DNA of 64,000 nt from Dryas octopetala (GCA_963921425.1 OY992834.1:16680164-16744163); one strand, 5' to 3'. Counted from the stretch's first letter, positions 36,851 to 49,682 are shown. A program made the numbers and translations. Notes: generated by a model from the sequence alone, not told the origin.

Positions 36851-39800
36851 CTTGAGCACGGCCTTTTCCATGTGATAAAGTGTGCTTTGAACAGATGGAC
36901 TATATACTCCTTCTTTTGGAGGACCAAAGAAAGTGTCAGCCAAAACTTTTTTCACACTCAGGTATCTTTCTGTGAAGTACAGTGGCTTTTGAGGGATGCT
37001 AGAAATAGATTCATAGTGATACCTGCATCCCTTAACCATTAATCACGATAACATGGCTGTGGAATTAAGTTTGGAATCAATCTACCCATTAAAAACTATT
37101 ATATACAGAAGAAACCAAGAGGGAAAGCCAAGAATATTAGAATTCTACTTAACACCCATTATATAAAGTCACCAAAATGAAAAAATGCATACGTCCATGA
37201 TGCCGTTATCTCTGTAGCCAGAATCCTCTCTCGTGTGTCAGGAAGAGCTGTGTATCGGTCCCTAATAAACCCCTCAAAACCTGACTGCTAACACAGAACC
37301 CAAATTAAAAATCAGCAGTATTGACCCAACAAAATTAATAATCAGAAGAGAAATAAGATCACACATGTACACCAATATATAAACAGCAGTTGAGTCTTCC
37401 CAGATTATATTTGCTTGCAACATCTGCAATGCAATACTTTTTTGCCTCCTTTATTATTTTCAGGACATCGATTGTGGATGAGCTTAACAATGCAGACTAT
37501 GTGGATGATATCATGTTAGTCAGAAAATACTAAAGGGCTTATTACTGATAGCTACTCATATGCCCCAAACCTTTTTCTGGCTTAACTATCCAAGAAACGT
37601 TGAAGATGAGACTGAATGTTTTTTCACTGATCGATTAGAAGTTTATAACTATATCCTCCATTAAATCTTCTGCGAGCATATCTTTCCTAATCAGTTCTAC
37701 CCATGTCATTCTTGGTCTCCCTCGACCCTCCTTGATTCTTCTACTCCAGTTTTCTCTCTCTTTTACAACAGTCCATTTTTATCTATGTTTCACATGACCA
37801 AACCATCTTATATGACTTTTCTTCATCTTATCCTAAATTAAGGGTAACCCCATTGAAGGATATTAGTGTTCATCCACCTTCATGTTTATCACTTTCGTGT
37901 TTATAACTTTCATGATTTTCATGTATTTTCTGATAACCTAGGTATTTATCTAGGATTTTAGTGTTTATCTCATATTATTTTGCAAGTGTTTATCCCGTTG
38001 TGTTGGCCTCTATAAAGACGGCCTTTGTGTTCCATTGTTAGCAGACTTGATTATTGAATAAACCTGAATTTCTTCTCTCTCTCTCTCTCTATTTATTTTC
38101 TTTGCTAATTCTCTTAATTTTCTTCTTCCAGAGTATATCCCAAATGGCGACCACCAGATCTTTGCATCTATGCTCGTTGACGACACCAAGCCTAGTTAAC
38201 ATCTCTTCTGCATTCTTCAATCGACAACATCAAGTTCTTTGTCACTTGGGAAGAATGATGGAGGTTAGTGTTCATCCACTTTCATGTTTATCACTTTCGT
38301 ATTTATCTGTTTCATCATTTTGATGCATGTTCTTTTCTCATATTCTAGGTATTTATCTAGGATTTTAGTGTTTACTTTAAATTATTTCACAAGTGTTTAT
38401 CACTTTGTGTTAACCTCTATAAATAAGGCCTTTGTCTCCATTCTTGGCAGACTTGATTATTGAACAAATCTGAACTTCTCTCTAAGTTTCTTCCGTCTGA
38501 TTTCCTCCTCCATCTACAACTTCTTCCCTCTGTTTAATTTTCTTCTCTCTTTTTACTGGTGCTACATCACCTGCCTTATAACAAGTATCCTTACTTCGTA
38601 CTTTATATTTCCGCATGCTACAGCTTATTCACCTCTAACATTCTCATCCTCACTAGATTCATTTTATTGGTATGCTTTGTAACATAAACATTTTTTACCA
38701 TAAAGCATTGTGAGGTATAAAATTAATAAAATTTACCCTTTAGCTTTAAATGTATCTGACTATCAGGAAAAAATCCAGGTGAACTTCTTCACTTCATCCA
38801 CTTATCCCTATTTCTATGAACTACATCCTCCTCAATCTCGATCATTTTGGATTATCAATTGAAGATGCAAAATCATCACTCTTGGAGATCTCTTGCCTAT
38901 CAATTTTTTACTACGCCCTCACCATTTTCCTAGTGATGCACCATTCTCCTAGTGATGCAGGGAGAAATTATTGTGTGTAACCGTAACACCACGTGGCATG
39001 ATGACGTAGCGTTACCATTCCACTTAAATTGTAACACGTGTACAATCATTAAAATCTAAAACCTTAAATCCTAAAACACACCCTTAAAATCGTACACGTG
39101 TTATAATCTAAATGTGGATTGGTAACACCACGTCATCATGCCACATAGTGTTACGGGCACATAATAATTTTCCTGATGTGCAGGAATAGACCAAAATAAT
39201 ATTTTACATGTGTATATAAAAAAAAAAAAAAATTTAAAATCTTACATAAGATCCTTAAAGAAGGTCTTTTTTTCAATTGTTGAATCATATATGGATGGCT
39301 GAGATGCATCTCACCGGCTTTGAAATTTAGTTGTTCATTTATATACATATATGGTTTCTTTTTGTTTTGGCTGTTGCTCATCTAAGACAGTACGCAACGA
39401 ATATGTATGTGGGTGTATGTCATAATACTATAGCTCCTTGTTTCAGTTAGGTGTTTGTCAGTTAGTTTTGGAAAGGACTCAAAGTCAATCCTTGATGTAA
39501 GTCCACTATGATTGGAAATTCAATTCACTCCCAAAATTTCCATTCACCAAGCATCTTATTAGTCGTTGAAATAATTAAGATGCTTGTCAACCACACTGCA
39601 GTATTTTTCAAAACCATGCTTGCCTTAACCCATTCGAAGGAAGGTACCAATAACTCCACATACATTCACCCTCTCTCTTTTCTCTGAAACCATTATCAGT
39701 ATATTGTAAGTTTTTAAAGAAATGTAATTGAAATGAGTAATGAAGAAGGAATGAAATTGGAAAGATTCCAGAAAGAAAGGAATAAAGGATACAGTCTTCC

Positions 39801-42800
39801 CTTCCTGCTTTTTAGATGGTTAAACAAGAGATAGAAGAACTTTTGTGTGAATTTTACCATTGCTGTAGTTTGTGGGTAATGTTGGAATTTCATAAAATTT
39901 ACTAAAAATCTTTCCCCATTGTCCTCAAAGTGGAGTTGTAAAGGAATTCCACATTTAATAACATTTCAAATCCTTGTTATCAAACATCCAAAAAAATGCA
40001 CCCACCTATTTTTCCTTATCATTTCATTTATTCCTCCCATCCAAATGAACCATAAAAAATATTTTTCATATATTTTATTGTACAAGGGGAATAGAAGAAT
40101 TTGATAAGATCCTATCATTTTTTCCCTCTGCCTAGCATACCATCAGATTATTGACATATTTTTCACAAGTAATGGATTTTTTTTTCCAGATTTTTCTTCA
40201 TTTTCTAGCCGATGGAAAGGCACATCCAAAATTTCGTAGTTGAATTGACTAGACATACATATATACCCAAGATCAACCCAATACACATGTAGGACTCACA
40301 ATCTGCCAAATTAATTCCTTGGTATCCTTATGAGGAGGGGATCCAAACAATAATCATGTACTTATACATTATAGAAGCCCAAAATGCTCCAAGCCCATAT
40401 GACAATGGGTCAGGTCAATTATGAAACCATATGTGACAACATACATCCTAATCTAAGAAAGACTAGCCATAAGTTAATCTGTGCTCAACCACAAGAAACC
40501 ACCAATCAATAAATGATACTGTTAGAGTAGTTATTTTATGTTGCTCTGTTATTTTATGCAAGACTATTAGGTGTATTCTTGTAATCTCTAACTTATGTTG
40601 TATCTCTTACCATATAGATATACATTGTTTAGGTGAAGGGGACTGATTATCAAAGCCTAAGCCTATTCTCTTGGGGTTTTAGGGTTAGGGTTTAGGTCAG
40701 TCCCATAGCAGCCCTTGGTATCAGGAAGAGCAATACTCTTTCAACTTGAACCAAATTGGAGAACATCAAATAAATTAGTGAGTAATAAAAATGAAGCATC
40801 ATTAAGGAAAAAAAATTTCCATAAAAATGCATTAAATTAGTGATTTATTGTTAAGAATGAACTAAAGAAACTCATTTCATTGTTCATTATGATATGCATT
40901 CTGGCATTACACTTTCACCTTTAAAAACATTGATATTAATAAGGAATTGGATAAGATTACCTTTGTTGTCTTTAGCAGAGCCAGTCCTTCAATACCAGAG
41001 GTCACCCTTAATGCGCCAGACTTCTTGAAAATTACCTCTGTTGTATGCTTCTCAGATCCTAGTTTGAAACCTTTTAACAAAGAAGACAATGAAAAAAAAT
41101 TTAAATAAAAAAGAAAACCCCATTCCAGGCTATTTTCTGGATTGATAAATCAATAACTTATTTGAGAATATTTGCACAGTATATGGAAAACACAAGGAAT
41201 TCTACTCATACTTGGATGAGGAAAATAGTGGCAAAACCAGATTTTAGGTTGAGGCAACGAAGACATGGACATGCCATCCAATATGTCATCCCTTGACCCT
41301 TTCTCTAAATAGAAAACTAGAAAAAAGCCGCAAAAAATCCTGGAGTTTCAGACAAAAACCCAGGTAAGTATTTTTTTTCAAGCCCCAGTATTTTTTTGGC
41401 ATCTGTCCAACCAGTCGGTTGTCGTTTAACAAAGAAAAATACGTTTTTCAGTTTTTTATAATCTTTGTAACTTTTTTTCTTTGTTTAAATAAATGTCTTG
41501 TTGGGTTTACAATTTATGGTTTTTTATAAGTCATTGGGGTTTACTAGTGTATAATTTAATATGACTCAGGGCAGTGGCATTGATGGATTCTTACTAAGTT
41601 ACATTTTGGCTTATTCTATTATGGTTTAGTATGGTGTAGGGGTTAGCATTTAGGATTTAGGATTTAGGGATTTAGCTCTAAATCCTAAAACTTGAGCCTT
41701 AAACGAAATCAAAAAATGAATTTAACTAAAGGATATAAATCTCAATGAGTTACATCCCTAAATCCTAAAGACTAAAACCTAAGCCTTAAACAAAGTCGAA
41801 AAATTAATTTAAGGATATAATTCTTAGTGAGCTACATTGTGTTACATGTGTAATTCTCACCAAGTCACAGTGAGTTATAAGGATCTAGTAGGGTGTATGA
41901 TCTAGAGCCTTAAAACCAGTCGGGGTCGAGCAAAATTTGTGCCTAGGAAATAAAGACCAAAAATTTCTGGGTCTATTGCTAGAGAAAGTATGTTTTTTGT
42001 GGTTCATTGATAAAAAGCCCTTCTCTAAAAACAACCTGACAACAAATTACTACCAAATAACTTTAATTCTTAAAAATGCACTTGAAAAAATAAATTCTTA
42101 AAATGCCCTTGACCGGTTGGTTGTGCGAGTAGTTACAAACTTTCCTTTAAAATTATCCAATTTTTTACCTAGCTCACCTATCAGTAGTTTTTTCTTTTTG
42201 TATGTAACTATTAAAAACTTAGTTTTCATGAAAATGAAAATCATATTCAACAAGCCTTCTAATCGGAAAAAAAAAAAAAAAAAAAATGAAGTGGTTCCAG
42301 TCTCCACACCAAGGAGGCAGGGACAAATGTACCATCAAAGTAAGCACAAAGCATAAGGGCAAAATTTCAAAATGTAATAATAATAGAGAGTGTGAACATC
42401 AATGGGACTTGTCTTAGGGGGGAAAACCACCCATTGGCCTTAAGATATGGTTGCTTTTCCGGTTAAGAAAATGATGAGAAGTGACTGTCTACAGTCTATT
42501 TTCCCACTTTTACATGCATAAAAAAATTCAAATTTAAATAATAAAAATGTAAAAGTGTTAAGAAATGAGGGGTTCTTGCAATTATAAATTCCCAAGTGTT
42601 TGGTTATAAAGTCATCACGCAACAAATCCAATTAGATATAATATATAATTGCCTTCTAGTTTCCCCACACTTCTATGCAAGACTGAAATTAAACTAACCA
42701 TGTTCATGTGGTTGACCATCTAGAGATACACGCTCCCATGGCTTCTCCACAATCTTTACTATGGCAGTAGTGACCTACAAAAATAAGAACAAGGACTGTA

Positions 42801-45800
42801 TTTCTTTCACCAACTATCAAAATATTGATTACAATATCAAGTACTAGAAAAGAAAAATGTCATGATATAAGTTGAAGAAAACACATTCCAACTTCATGTA
42901 ATCATATAATGAATAAAAAAATTAAAGTAATAGCACAATTCACTAGATGAAGAATCAATTGTGAATATCCTCTGAATATCCTGCCAAAATACTTCTTATA
43001 ATCATTACTAATAATCTGACAAAGCTTACCCCTTAAAAGAAAAACGTATAAAGATAAAAGTCCAGGGATTTAAGCTTCCTCGGTTTCAAAAGCGTACATT
43101 GTCATTATCATTGCATAACAGTTGAAGGCATAACTACAACCATGGAAAAAAAAGGCTGGCGCTGAAGAGGTAAAGAGAATCATATTTTTGAACACCCCAC
43201 ATTTCTAATGCAACAAAATCTCCAAACCTCAATTTGAAATCCCAAATTGAGATTGGAGCACCCCACATATCTAATGCAATAAAATCTTTGTCTATCTCTA
43301 TTCTCTATAACAAAGTCTCTCTCAGGGGAGACTAGTAAAATTAACAATAAATATGGTGGCAAGGAGGAAGCTTTTCTCTTTTTTTGGTAAAAAAAAGGAA
43401 ATTTGTTTTGTTTTTTTATAAGAATCACAAACTTTATTAAATAATTGAAGCAAATGGATGAAAAATCCATCATCAAACAACTAAAGCAACACCCGTGACA
43501 AAAAAGCAGATGATACACTCAGAGCACCACTCCCCCACCCCCAGTCAAGAAGAATTACACAAAAAGGGATGTATTTAAAGTGTTTTGACAAAGAAGCTTA
43601 AAGAGAAGCAAAAGTCTAATCCTATACCAAATACCCCTGACATCAACAAAAAACAGCTTCTTTCTTTTCATATTTTAATATTAAAAGCATTCAACAACGC
43701 CAGAAGAAGGCGCTGCAGTACTACCCAGGCAATAAGTGCAAAATTCTCTGTTTATGTGTGGGTGAGTGGGTTTGTGTGTGCACGCACAATAGGAAGGGAG
43801 AGTGGGGGAAGGAGAGGAAGAGGGAGAGGGAGTGGGGGAGGGAGAGGAAGAGGGAGAGGGAGAGGGAGAGAGGGGGGGGGGGGGGAAGGGAGAGAGAGAA
43901 CAGAATTGAAGTCCAAAAATTAAGGCAAAATGGAACCAATTTCTACAAAGGAAAGATTAATTAAGAGCCATGAGAATGATGCCTTCAGGAACCATTCTCC
44001 AATAAATTTGACTCCTAGTATAAAATTTAGTTCTCCAACAAACCAAGAGCCAACCATAAAACCCAAAGCACCATAAAAAAGAGAAATAACAAAGGACAGT
44101 GACCAAAGTGTTCTAGCGATCTAGGAATGTAAAATGCTATCATGCGTCTCCAAATTCTCTTATGTGAGTATGAGGTTCAAGCAACAATAACAAACAACCA
44201 TCATATCAGCAGCGATACTACTAGAAGTTATCAACCATTTTATCATACTAGTAGAGTATGGGATTAACTGATGGTAAAAAGAACTTTTATTGCATAGTAT
44301 TTACATATTTACCTGCTGGTAAAGAGATGTGAAATGTTTAGCAAGGCGAACTGCAAAATCCTCCACTGAAAGTTCTTCTACACATTCCTTAGCCATTGCA
44401 TATACCTGTACTGCAACTAGGTTAAATCCTGAAAGTGGATAGCAGTCTAATTGCTAGAAAATATAACAGGTTCCAGCAATGGGATATGGCTAATTTGGAA
44501 GTGAAATCATCGCCAAATTTTTTCTTCCTTTGTGGCAGGACGACATTTTACAAACATGGATGTCTATGTACATATATGTAATCGGGACTTCAGTCCATAC
44601 ACAGCTGCTAGGTACTTTAATCACTCCTCCTAGTTTTTTTTTTTAATTATGTTCTTCTTTGTTGACCTCTTACATACTTTATGGCTTTATGCTCAAGATT
44701 CCAATATATTCATAAATTTGAAACAGAAAGACAACTGTTTCTTTTATGTCTCTAAAGTTAGCTGAAAAAGCTTAATATCTTCACAGTTCCAATCAAATTT
44801 TCAATTTCCAAGGTGAAAATCGTTCTCAGCTGCTATGTAAGCATTAAAAACTATCACTCATCAATACACTTCATATGTAACACAGAACATTCATCCATGG
44901 ACGAGCACTAGGTGTCAGTAAACTCCTTAGGAGGGTGTATTCAATTAGGATTTTAAATGACTTTGGTGGAATTAAAAAGTCTGGTGGTATTCAATCAAAA
45001 CTTTTAAAGAGTTTATAAAAGTCTGGTGGTATTCAATCAAGACTTTTAAAAAGTCTATGGTATTCAATTAAGACTTTTAAAGAGTCTATAAAAGTGACAT
45101 GGTATTCAAAAAGTCATTGACTTTATTAAATGATAGACTTTAAAAGACTTTCATGGACTTTGTAGTGTAAATTATGTTATATCAAAGTCAATAATTCTCC
45201 AGGGTTCTTCATGCAGATTTCAAAGGATTTCAAATATTAAAAAGCTATTAAAAAAGTTGTATTTATTTATTTTTTAAAGAGTGATGCTAAACTCCCTAAT
45301 CTTATTTTTTCACCCACCTCTTAATTTATTTTTTTCTAATTACTATATCCTCTTATATTAATTTTCTTTTTCTCTTATATTTAATTGACTCCTCATCTTG
45401 GGTTGGAACCAACAGCGTTGCCACAATACAATGTAACAGCAAGATATTCAAACCAACCACTTCATAGTCTTTAAGTTCTCAACAAAATCACAAGATTATA
45501 AATTCATAATTTGAGAAATAATGTTACCACCACATCATATAATGTTTTTAACCTGTCAATTCAATTAGACAAATTCTAACAACTCGTTAAAACACAATAT
45601 TTGACAGTCTAACAACATAAAAACATAAAATTCAGAACACTTATAATAAATTATAGAACAAAATAATTTTGGTCCCTACAATTTTAGTCCCAACTTTTTA
45701 TATTGTTTGCAATATTAGGACAATTTATAACACATGCATCTCGGTCTTGAAGCTCATCCCCATTTCATTCACTCACGGAGGACAAAAAAATAAAAAACAT

Positions 45801-46417
45801 ATTGGAGAAATCTTAAAATAAATAATAAAAAATTATATCAAAGTTATTAGAAGTCTATAAAAATCCTTCAAAATCTATGAGAAAAGTCAGGGAAACTCTA
45901 AATAGAATTCTGTCAAAGTCTATGTGGAGTTTATGAAAGTCATTAAAAATCCATCAACTCTACCAAAGTCAATGACTTTTAAAAACTCTACAAAAGTCCA
46001 TTAAAATCTTAATTGAATACACCCCCTTAGCCTACAATTTGAAATTTGTCCAAAAAATACAATCATGTTTTTCATAATTAATTATTCATTTATTAAAGGT
46101 ACAAGTACAACATAAACAATCTTGTCATGTATTTTCTTTTCCTTCAATTTCTCAGCAACAAAACAAAGGGAACCCAATTCAAGAGTAAATCAAACACAAA
46201 AGATAAGCCTTACCGTGTTCTTCATGGTATCGGTAGCGACGATGTCAGAGTTGTCGTTGCGGGTATAGGCAGCGAGGCAATCTGAGAGGAGGTTGATGCC
46301 GACACTCCATTCGACAATGGAATGGCGTCCGTCTTTGTTCCGCCAAACCCTAGCCACCCTCACCCTCTGCTTGCCGTGCCTCTGCTCGAAGTTGAAGCCC
46401 TCTATTTGGTCCGCCAT
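35345..46417 (-). CDS. UOX: Uricase (urate oxidase), peroxisomal
   Basis: Oxidises urate to 5-hydroxyisourate with O2 in peroxisomes, the first committed step from urate toward allantoin in purine breakdown. Eight exons: 46214-46417, 44313-44405, 42699-42774, 40961-41070, 37193-37287, 36849-37022, 36469-36559, 35345-35428. All GT-AG; 927 nt, 308 aa, the usual plant length (309). Landmarks: EQRHGK near the N-terminus, NSDIVATDTMKNT with the active-site threonine, EKPWERVSLDG, TSGIEGLALLKTT, DTFFGPPKEGVYSPSVQ, and LPNLHFLPVNL with the likely catalytic histidine. It ends SRFWSKM, an SKL-type (PTS1) peroxisomal signal. Introns 1 and 4 are heavily loaded with transposons. Exon 6 ends directly at a CT microsatellite. 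No disabling change seen. Confidence 0.96.
35498..35526. repeat. (AAT)n microsatellite in uricase intron 7
   Basis: About nine ATA/AAT units between exons 7 and 8. Simple repeat only. Confidence 0.8.
36596..36848. repeat. Direct duplication with GT/GA microsatellites at uricase exon 6 donor
   Basis: Two related units, about 36596-36688 and 36737-36848, share AATAGAAAGCAAG-type sequence, GGTGTATRCAG, AGCATGCATGTGTGTG and then (GA)n. The second copy's (GA)n abuts exon 6, so on the coding strand intron 6 starts GTCTCTCTCT. Confidence 0.75.
37640..37852 (-). mobile_element. LINE ORF2 C-terminal fragment in uricase intron 4
   Basis: The minus strand encodes DKMKKSHIRWFGHVKHR, a stop, then KEGRGRPRMTWVELIRKDM and LAEDLMEDIVIN. 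This is the well-known C-terminal tail of plant LINE reverse transcriptases (RWFGHV...GRP..TW...I..D). At least one in-frame stop shows decay. Neither the RT core nor a poly(A) tail is clearly attached. Confidence 0.65.
37867..38566 (+). mobile_element. Short LTR pair, TRIM-like retroelement
   Basis: Two direct repeats of about 260-290 bp, 37867-38130 and 38279-38566. Both begin TGTTCATCCAC and share AGGTATTTATCTAGGATTTT, a TATA-like CTCTATAAA, and GCAGACTTGATTATTGAA. Only about 150 bp separate them, with no coding domain, as in terminal-repeat retrotransposons in miniature. A purine-rich AAGAATGATGGAGG precedes the second copy, as a polypurine tract would. Target duplication not confirmed, and the primer-binding site is unclear. 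Confidence 0.55.
38963..39174. mobile_element. Small foldback MITE (about 210 bp)
   Basis: Nearly perfect inverted arms: CGTAACACCACGTGGCATGA and, reversed from the right, CGTAACACTATGTGGCATGA. Both continue TGACG, and both are preceded by AAATTATTRTGTG. The interior is short and repeats ACACGTGT. Sits in uricase intron 4. Confidence 0.7.
40520..40725 (+). mobile_element. Copia-type LTR remnant with tRNA-Met primer-binding site
   Basis: The LTR-like segment begins TGTTAGAGTAGTTATTTTATG at 40520 and is followed at 40716 by TGGTATCAGGAAGAGC, close to the initiator-tRNA-Met primer-binding site (TGGTATCAGAGC) of plant Copia elements. No downstream gag-pol was found before uricase exon 4 at 40961-41070, so only a 5' LTR stub remains. 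Confidence 0.5.
41676..41836. repeat. Tandem duplication of an 80 bp unit in uricase intron 3
   Basis: Copies 41676-41755 and 41756-41836 share CTAAATCCTAAA, GCCTTAAACRAARTC, GGATATAA and AGTGAGCTACAT/AATGAGTTACAT. Moderately diverged direct tandem repeat. Confidence 0.65.
43791..43900. repeat. Purine-rich G/GA simple repeat
   Basis: GGGAGAGGAAGAGGGAGAGG units, partly duplicated, followed by a 14-base G run near 43873. In uricase intron 2. Confidence 0.85.
44930..46026. mobile_element. Harbinger-like TIR element in uricase intron 1, TTA target duplication
   Basis: Left end GGAGGGTGTATTCAATTAGG, right end reversed GGGGGTGTATTCAATTAAG; both continue ATTTTAAT/AATGACTTT. It is flanked by TTA on both sides (44927-44929, 46027-46029), the duplication size of PIF/Harbinger. 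Sub-terminal arrays of GGTATTCAATYAA GACTTTTAAA units occur on the left, and AAAGTC units on both sides. About 1.1 kb without a transposase frame. Confidence 0.75.
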
Positions 46418-46506
46418 CGTCTGTTTGTGTGACCCGAGTCAGAGGCTCACAGCCAACTTATTTCAGTGGCAGTCCACAAAAGCAGCACAAGCTGTCTTTA
46501 CTATGG

Positions 46507-46524
46507 AATATAAAATATAAAAAA
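46507..46524 (-). promoter_or_regulatory. Possible TATA region of uricase
   Basis: The coding strand reads TTTTATATTTTATATTCC about 90-105 bp upstream of the uricase ATG. Position and AT content fit a TATA box. Only about 35 bp separate it from the neighbouring Mutator-like element. Confidence 0.45.
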
Positions 46525-46557
46525 TAAAAAGTTAGACCAAATTATACGTTTAAGGTA

Positions 46558-49415
46558 GGCCGAATTGTATAAATGTCAATTATGTCATCTAGACCAGACT
46601 ATGAAGCTTGTACGCAAATCCAATCTTTCAATTGAGATAATTTGTCATTATCATTCAATTTTTCAATTGAGATAATTTGTCATTCAATTTTTTAAAATTA
46701 TGTAAATTTATCATCTACCGTTATAATTTCTATTAAATTAGAATATTCTGTTAAATCTGAATTTTAAATAAATTTTTTATTTAAATATAATAAAAAAAAA
46801 TTTAAAAATACAAAAAAAAAAAACCCAAAATTAACATTTTATTAACTTTGAATAAAAAAAAAGTTCTTCTCCACCCAGCACCACTCGCCCCCTCCCCCTA
46901 CCTGCCTGCTCTCCCCTTAATCCCTCTACCTCGGCGCCCCTCACCCCCCAGCCCTGCCCCACCCCACCCCACCCCACCAGCTCCATCGCACCCCCCCACC
47001 CCAAGCCCAGCCCCATCACACACCCACCCAGCAACAGCCCCCCGCCCCTCTATCTTCTTCCCTACCCAACATCAACCCCCCCGGTGTCACGTCCCAATTC
47101 ATAATTAAGAACTAATTACGAATTAAGGTGTGAATTATACTCTAATTATAGAATTAACTTCTATAACTAGAATATGGCTGAGAATAATAAAATAAAAGAA
47201 GAAAATTGTATACTATTAACATACCATACTAAATTCAAGCTTAGTTTACAACACACAACATGTCTCAGTAACTTAAGTTTAACAGAACTTCCAAAATAAA
47301 ACGAAACTAAATTTCAAAGTCTGTTCACACTTATTTACACAACATTCTTCTTCTTACTTCTTCTAAAGGTTCTAATCTTCGGTATTTGAACCTGCAAAGT
47401 ATATAAGGGGGTGAGCTCTAACAATAGCTCAGTAGGGACATTTCACCTTAACATGCAAAATTAATTATATTGAATCTCAATGAATTATACAACATGAAGC
47501 AGATAATATATATTTAATAATATTATAGATGCATGAATGTTATGCTGCACTTTCTTAATAATCCCTTAAAAAAAAAAAATTACAATTCATCTTAACTTTC
47601 GTCTCTGTCGAAGGTCCCAATGCGCTTTGGAGATGTTAGATCGTTTTATCAGTCTCTGTTGAAGGGGCTTCACTCCCCGCGCACTCTATGAATTTAAATT
47701 TAACTCTTAACCCTTTCTCACCACCAAAATCTTCATTTCTCAATAAATCATGCTTCACGTTCAAATAAATGTTATATTCAAATAAATGCACATAATTATA
47801 TAATAATTAACTAATTCATATCATGTTCAAGTAATTCAAATAATTCATATAATTCACATATTAGCACACATATTGCATTTCTCAACAAACATTCAATAAA
47901 ATTAAATTTTGCAGTTTAAGGTTCCCCAGATCCCCCTACCTCGAAAACGAGCTTAATCTGCCGCTAAAAATAGTCTCGTGTCTCCGAGTCGTTCTCCGAA
48001 TCTAATCTCGTACAAGAAAATCACAATTAATTATGGAATAAAAATCGCTCACTCTCTAATTTTAGTGTGTGTAGTGAAAACACTAAGTTAGGGGTCTCGG
48101 ATCGCAAAACATAGGCCACCATTGGACTCATAATCGAAAATACAGTGGAGAGGAACTTTCCCCGGTCACTGGAGCCGCCGCACGCGCTACCACGCGCTAG
48201 TGGTGCGAGTGGTGGTCCGACTTCACTGTTCATCATCTTCAACATCTTGCCAGTTTTTGCTTATTTTTTTTCTAACTTTGGCTCGCTGTTTACCCTATCA
48301 AATCAACTCCAAATCGAGCAAACTTATACTTGTTTTAAAGCTCTGCAACTCCTCTTTACAACCATTCAAAGAACACTCAAAACGGATCTCTACAACTCAA
48401 TATATAAGGCTTCAAGGCTACCCGAGCACTGTCAAAAATTGCAGAAATTTGGCAGATTTTCCAAAATTCAACCAAATTCATTTCTCTTCAATTCCAACCA
48501 CCCAAAACGGTTCCTGAAGCTAAGAAATGATAAATTAAAACTTAAACTTCAATCAAAATAAAAGGAAACACAATAAAAACAAATGAAATTCAAAAACTTT
48601 AAAACTGAAAATTTGCTCTCTACACCCCAATCCGAAAATCACTTCATTTCTCCTTCAAACTCTAGGTTGTTTGTGACCTTAAAGACAACTCTAACAATCA
48701 AATAAAACTCACCAATACAGATATCATCACCTAAATTCAAAATCACAGAAAACAGAGTATCTATGGAAAATTGAAAATTATCTTCTCTTTCTCTCCTTTT
48801 CTTTTTCTGCGTTCTTCTCTCTCTCTCTCTCTGTGCTTCCTCTCCTTTTCTCTTCTTCTTTCTCTTTCTTTCCTTCTCTCTCGGTTTCTCTGCTTCCTTT
48901 CTCTTTCGGGTTGGCTGGGTTCTGGGGTTTTGCTGGGTTTGTTAATCAAACCTAGCTTATAATTCTCACACACACACACACACACCACCGCCACACCACC
49001 GCCACACCACCGCCTCAAACACAAGCACACAACTCACCTAAATCTCAACCACTCACAAAACTAACACACATAAACTAAAACACACCCACACAAAACTAGA
49101 AGGTGCTAGACGTAAGTCCAGCAACTTAATTTTTTTTTTTAATTATAAAAATAATGAAACAAATATAATTAAAATTAATTTAACAAAATTAGAAACTAAG
49201 TAATTACACCTGGGCTCTCTTCCCCAACCCTACCCAACCCAGCCCCTTCCCCTTCCTCGGCACCCCTCACCCCACAACCCCCCCTCCAGTGCCCCCTCTC
49301 CCAGCAACACCTCCCAGCTCCCCCTCTCCCCACACACTCACACTCACACCACCCACTCTTCCCTCTTCCTCTTTCTCCTTCTCTTTTCGTCACCCACCCA
49401 GCCACTGGCCAAGAG

Positions 49416-49450
<35 letters not shown>

Positions 49451-49682
49451 GTTTTTGCTAAAAAAAAAAACTATATTATATTTTATATATTTATTAAATA
49501 TTTTTTTAGATGAATTGACAAAAATACCTCTAATTTTAACTAGTGAATGGATCAAATTGACGGCAGATGACAAATTTACACAATTTTAAAAAATTAGATG
49601 AAAAATTATCACAATTGAAAGATTGGATGATATTTGAGCACAGGCCTCAAAGTCTACACGGGCATTTTGTGCAATTCGGCCT
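46558..49682. mobile_element. 3.1 kb Mutator-like (MULE) element between uricase and the AIF-like gene
   Basis: Inverted ends about 150 bp long: the left starts GGCCGAATTGTATAAATG; the right, reversed, starts AGGCCGAATTGCACAAAATG. Both carry CAATCTTTCAATTG and TTTTAAAATTRTGTAAATTT. It is flanked by 9 bp TTTAAGGTA (46549-46557 and 49683-49691), as expected of Mutator elements. The interior has no transposase. It contains C-rich tracts at both sub-ends, and a middle block (about 47092-49130) beginning TGTCACGTCCCAATTC that could be a nested LTR-type insertion. All open frames are low-complexity. Confidence 0.8.

Noticed and set aside
37465..37532. Plus-strand ADYVDDIMLV, resembling a reverse-transcriptase YxDD motif
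   Set aside because: Only about 20 residues in frame, on the opposite strand to the nearby LINE tail, with no other RT motifs; could be a relic but not supportable.
43585..43964. Open frames over the GA/G-rich tract
   Set aside because: Arg/Glu/Gly low-complexity translation of a simple repeat inside uricase intron 2.
46831..47108. Pro-rich frames at about 47 kb
   Set aside because: Produced by C-rich sequence inside the Mutator-like element; no domain.
48761..49030. Arg/Glu-rich 89-codon frame
   Set aside because: Translation of a CTTTCTC-rich tract within the Mutator-like element.
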